From Ruminococcaceae bacterium R-25 (GTDB lineage Bacteria; Bacillota; Clostridia; Saccharofermentanales; Saccharofermentanaceae): a DNA stretch of 64,000 nt. The stretch is from assembly GCA_003149065.1 (NCBI GenBank), contig QGFZ01000002.1:1-64000 (forward strand), in the 5' to 3' direction. Shown piece after piece: positions 61,517-64,000 of the stretch (within the stretch, counting starts at the first letter, position 1; every line of letters begins with the position of its first letter). The translations under genes and the position numbers were made by a program. The notes under the pieces are model-generated. The model did not search any database and had not been told where the DNA came from. It saw only the letters and a list, made by a program, of their open reading frames with translations.

Positions 61517-62225
61517 GATGGTGGTGGTGACCTCCTTCCCCGAGATACTTGCTTCCGGCAGGAGATTTCTTATAGTCCTCTACTGTGCCGAAAAAGAATT
61601 CATTTCCGATATGAAGAACGTGCTTAGCGTATTTGACCGAGCACGCGATGTCGTGAGAGATCATGATGACCGTGATGCCTTCGTCATTGAGCTTTTCGAT
61701 GAGGGAATACATCTCGCTCGTAACGAGGGGGTCAAGGCCTGCGACAGGCTCATCTAAAAGGAGCATCTTCTCAGTGGCGCAAAGAGCTCTTGCGAGGAGC
61801 ACTCTCTGCTGCTGGCCGCCGGAAAGCTCCCTATAGCACCTCTTGGCAAGGTCGCTGATCCCTAAGCGCTCCATGTTTTTACGGGCTCTTGCTTTCGCTT
61901 CTTTCGAATAGAAAAGGTGGAAGCCCAGGCTGTTCTGGCAGCCTGAGAGAACGACTTCATATACTGAAGCCGGGAAATCCTTCTGGACTATTGTCTGCTG
62001 GGGGAGATAACCGATCGAGGATGCGGTCAGTTCATCGTGGTATTCAATGGTGCCGCCCAGGGGCTTCTGGAGGCGGAGGAGCGTTCTCATGAGCGTGGAC
62101 TTGCCCGCGCCGTTTTCGCCGACGATGCAAAGATAATCGCCCGCTTCGACAGAAAAGCTCAGGTCTTCTGCCAGGGTGATGTTCTCGTAGCCGAGTTTTA
62201 AGTTTTTGCAGATCAGCTGCTCCAT
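61509..62225 (-). CDS. znuC: Metal ABC transporter ATPase with His-rich tail (ZnuC-like)
   Basis: Product of 238 residues. Walker A GENGAGKST at 36-44, signature LSGGQQQ, Walker B MLLLDEP, switch His in ISHD. The protein ends GEGGHHHHHG, a native poly-His tail that could bind zinc. A Fur/Zur-like box lies about 65-85 bases upstream. No solute-binding protein gene (znuA) is next to it. Confidence 0.92.
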   Translation of the reverse strand: MEQLICKNLKLGYENITLAEDLSFSVEAGDYLCIVGENGAGKSTLMRTLLRLQKPLGGTIEYHDELTASSIGYLPQQTIVQKDFPASVYEVVLSGCQNSLGFHLFYSKEAKARARKNMERLGISDLAKRCYRELSGGQQQRVLLARALCATEKMLLLDEPVAGLDPLVTSEMYSLIEKLNDEGITVIMISHDIACSVKYAKHVLHIGNEFFFGTVEDYKKSPAGSKYLGEGGHHHHHG

Positions 62226-62290
62226 AAAGCCTCTTTTATATAATAGGGTACGGAAGGCTATTATAGGAGCGGGGCGTTACAGTGTCAATA

Positions 62291-62311
62291 TGAAATTGAT
62301 TATCAGTTTCA
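62291..62311. promoter_or_regulatory. Fur/Zur-type operator
   Basis: A 21-base inverted repeat with outer arms TGAAA/TTTCA and inner arms TGAT/ATCA around a single central T; only one pair mismatches. It contains the Fur-family half-site ATTATCA. Upstream of znuC on its promoter side, it suggests zinc repression by Zur. Confidence 0.7.
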
Positions 62312-62319
62312 ACAAACAA

Positions 62320-62455
62320 ATGCCGCTTGAATTCGTCTTGCCGGCATTTTTGCAGCTCCGCTGTAATACATGCCTTTTTTTAGGGGCAACAATTATATAA
62401 AAAAGCCGTTTTATATAATTGCCGGCCTGTTTTTACCCCCGTGTATTACAGCCGG
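62320..62455. repeat. Nested inverted repeats between znuC and the response regulator
   Basis: ATGCCG/CGGCAT (62320-62347, followed by TTTTTG) could be a terminator. CTGTAATACA (62361-62370) pairs with TGTATTACAG (62442-62451), enclosing AATTATATAAAA/TTTTATATAATT (62391-62420). The two-layer symmetry could form a long hairpin or cruciform. Confidence 0.65.
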
Positions 62456-62478
62456 GGTCTGACGTCCCCATTTTCAAA

Positions 62479-62499
62479 ACGATACACTAACGATACACT
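62479..62499 (+). promoter_or_regulatory. Direct repeats before the OmpR-type regulator
   Basis: ACGATACACT occurs at 62479-62488 and 62490-62499, 11 bases apart, the spacing used by OmpR/PhoB dimers in tandem. It probably serves autoregulation. Confidence 0.65.
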
Positions 62500-62533
62500 G
62501 AACGTGTAACATCACTCTTGACGGAGGAGATTC

Positions 62534-63202
62534 ATGTACAGCGTTCTGCTCGTGGAAGATGACGCACAGATAAGAGAGGTCATTGGCGATTATTTCGGAA
62601 GGCGCGACAAGATCGCGCTCGAGTTTGCCGAGGACGGAAATATCGGCCTTAGCAAGATCCTGAATAACAGCTACGATCTCATTGTTCTGGACATCATGAT
62701 GCCTGGTCTGGACGGGTTTGAGCTCTGCAAGATCATCAGGAAAAAGTCGAACGTGCCGGTCGTTTTCCTCACCGGAAAAGTCAGGGAAGAAGACGTCCTT
62801 TACGGCTACGAATTAGGCGCTGACGATTACATCGTAAAGCCTTTTTCGATCGCGATCCTGTACAGCAAGCTCTTAGCGCTTTTAGAGAGAACGGGTTCGG
62901 AACCGGTAAAGCCCAAGATCTTGGAGAGCGGCGAGATCACGATAGATCCTGAGAAGTTTGAAGTAAAACTCTCAGGCGAAGTCATTGACCTCCCGCCCAA
63001 GGAGTACCAGATCTTAAAGTACATGCTCGAGCACCCCGGTGTGGCCATCACGAGAAAGCTCCTGCTCGCGGTTGCCTGGGGCGATGACATGTACATCACA
63101 GAACGCGTTATCGATAACCGCGTGAAGAATCTCCGCAAAAAGCTTCGAAAAGAAGGAACCCGCATCAAGACCCTTATAGGTGTCGGGTACAGGTTCGATT
63201 AA
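62534..63202 (+). CDS. OmpR/PhoB-family response regulator
   Basis: Product of 222 residues with GGAGGAG before the ATG. The receiver has the acidic pair Glu8/Asp9, phospho-acceptor Asp53 (IVLDIMMPG), Thr in LTGK and Lys in VKPF. The winged helix has LPPKEYQILKYM and RVIDNRVKNLRKKL with ending GVGYRF. The kinase gene follows after 15 bases. Confidence 0.95.
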   Translation: MYSVLLVEDDAQIREVIGDYFGRRDKIALEFAEDGNIGLSKILNNSYDLIVLDIMMPGLDGFELCKIIRKKSNVPVVFLTGKVREEDVLYGYELGADDYIVKPFSIAILYSKLLALLERTGSEPVKPKILESGEITIDPEKFEVKLSGEVIDLPPKEYQILKYMLEHPGVAITRKLLLAVAWGDDMYITERVIDNRVKNLRKKLRKEGTRIKTLIGVGYRFD

Positions 63203-63217
63203 GGAGGGTGATACTTC

Positions 63218-64000
63218 ATGAAAAAGAAGACATATCTGCACTTTGCATTGCCGAGGATAATCTGCCTTTTAGTCATCGGTGCCATAGCTTTCAGTGTTAC
63301 GGACGGCTATCTGAAAAGAACTTTTTCCGATTCCCGTGACTCCGGCTTTAAAAAACTCGGTACACGTTACAGGGATCTCGTCAGACAATATGACGAAGGC
63401 AATATAGACGCAAATTTTATGAGAGTTATCCTTGCTTTCTATTCGTCTGACTACTTCAGGTTTGCAAAGGTTAATGAAGACGGTGATTTCGAGACCATCA
63501 CCGAGAGCGAATATGATGTTATCGCGGTCGAAAAGAATATCCATAACTGGTACCTTGTAACCAAGGATGAGGATCGTCTTTCCAAGGGAACGATGAAATC
63601 CACTACAAATCCCACACACGGCGAACCTTCTGACTGGTATTTCACCTATATAAGATGTGATGAGCTTTTTGACCTGGAGCACGAGAATGATCTCTGCACT
63701 CAAAATACCTGGAACATGATAGAGCTGTCGGACTTTTACTATTCGACCGGTCCGCTTTTTCAGTATGGTGACATGTGGTGCGGAATGAACTCATATAGAG
63801 AGCTTGCTCTTGAGACTTATTACATTGACGGTGACACGCTTTATCCCGGCAGGATCATTGATACAAACGGCTGGATCGAGGGTACGTACGGGATCAAAAA
63901 GAACTATAACAAATGGGATTTTACTGACCCTTCCAAAGCAGACCGTTACCAGACAGTGGATATCACATTTGACGGCTTCGCGGTCTTTGACAGATATGCT
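63218..64000 (+). CDS. Sensor histidine kinase, N-terminal part (runs off the window)
   Basis: Starts at the ATG at 63218 with AAGGAGGGTG before it and stays open for 261 codons to the last base, so it is truncated by the window. Residues about 8-25 are a membrane helix (start MKKKTYLHFALPRIICLL). The rest is an extracellular sensor region rich in aromatic and acidic residues. The catalytic part lies beyond the window. Pairing with the regulator makes it a kinase by context. Confidence 0.8.
   Translation, partial: MKKKTYLHFALPRIICLLVIGAIAFSVTDGYLKRTFSDSRDSGFKKLGTRYRDLVRQYDEGNIDANFMRVILAFYSSDYFRFAKVNEDGDFETITESEYDVIAVEKNIHNWYLVTKDEDRLSKGTMKSTTNPTHGEPSDWYFTYIRCDELFDLEHENDLCTQNTWNMIELSDFYYSTGPLFQYGDMWCGMNSYRELALETYYIDGDTLYPGRIIDTNGWIEGTYGIKKNYNKWDFTDPSKADRYQTVDITFDGFAVFDRYA

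Overview
The window is a Firmicutes (Clostridia-type) chromosome segment that contains the replication origin. The evidence is the gene order dnaA, dnaN, recF, remB-like, gyrB, soj/parA, spo0J/parB, with DnaA-box-like sites between dnaA and dnaN and three perfect parS-type 16-mers before parA. Codon use is moderate in GC, ribosome sites are strong AGGAGG types, and lipobox proteins and a sortase fit a Gram-positive gut or rumen anaerobe. Every gene left of dnaA is on the minus strand and most on the right are on the plus strand, as expected for divergence from oriC at about 22.2-22.5 kb. I cannot name the species.

Layout. 0.2-9.4 kb is an AT-rich accessory block on the minus strand: a membrane-anchored XRE regulator, a secreted protein whose signal peptide is out of frame by one base at a G8 tract, a DUF2712-like small secreted protein, two single-pass surface proteins, a three-gene ABC exporter, a HAD hydrolase, two very small proteins, and a decayed second copy of the secreted-protein 3' end plus its downstream structured element. 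9.7-15 kb is a small integrative mobilizable element (relaxase, mobC, putative oriT, ribbon-helix-helix protein, integrase, excisionase-like protein). At its guaA end lies a non-coding region with a promoter that carries a LexA-like box and a candidate 310-nt RNA. 15.2-20.7 kb has guaA, a lipoprotein, purA and a class D-like sortase.

20.8-29.7 kb is the origin and chromosome maintenance block. GyrB carries an acidic N-terminal extension of about 85 residues, and ParB carries a histone-H1-like Lys/Ala/Pro tail of about 80 residues. 29.8-34 kb holds tRNA-Ser, a divergent GHKL kinase/LytTR regulator pair with two 21-bp-spaced direct repeats, and two CPBP membrane proteases. 34.1-43.3 kb holds thrS (no TGS domain), a previously uncalled 29-residue holin-like type I toxin with a facing antisense promoter, ldh, glmU, pth, mfd and tRNA-Arg.

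43.4-64 kb is a mixed region: secreted DUF6273-like and 5'-nucleotidase proteins, a MarR/flavodoxin operon with two palindromic operators, a DHH phosphoesterase, a TIR-transmembrane-beta-propeller protein, a PEP-synthase/rifampin-phosphotransferase-like enzyme with a TetR regulator, Dabb and PNPOx-like small proteins, NudC, a ZnuCB-type metal transporter with a Fur/Zur-like box, and an OmpR-type two-component system whose kinase runs off the window end. Several intergenic gaps contain local short repeat arrays, each with a different sequence (43.47-43.65, 51.6-51.87 and 55.16-55.31 kb).
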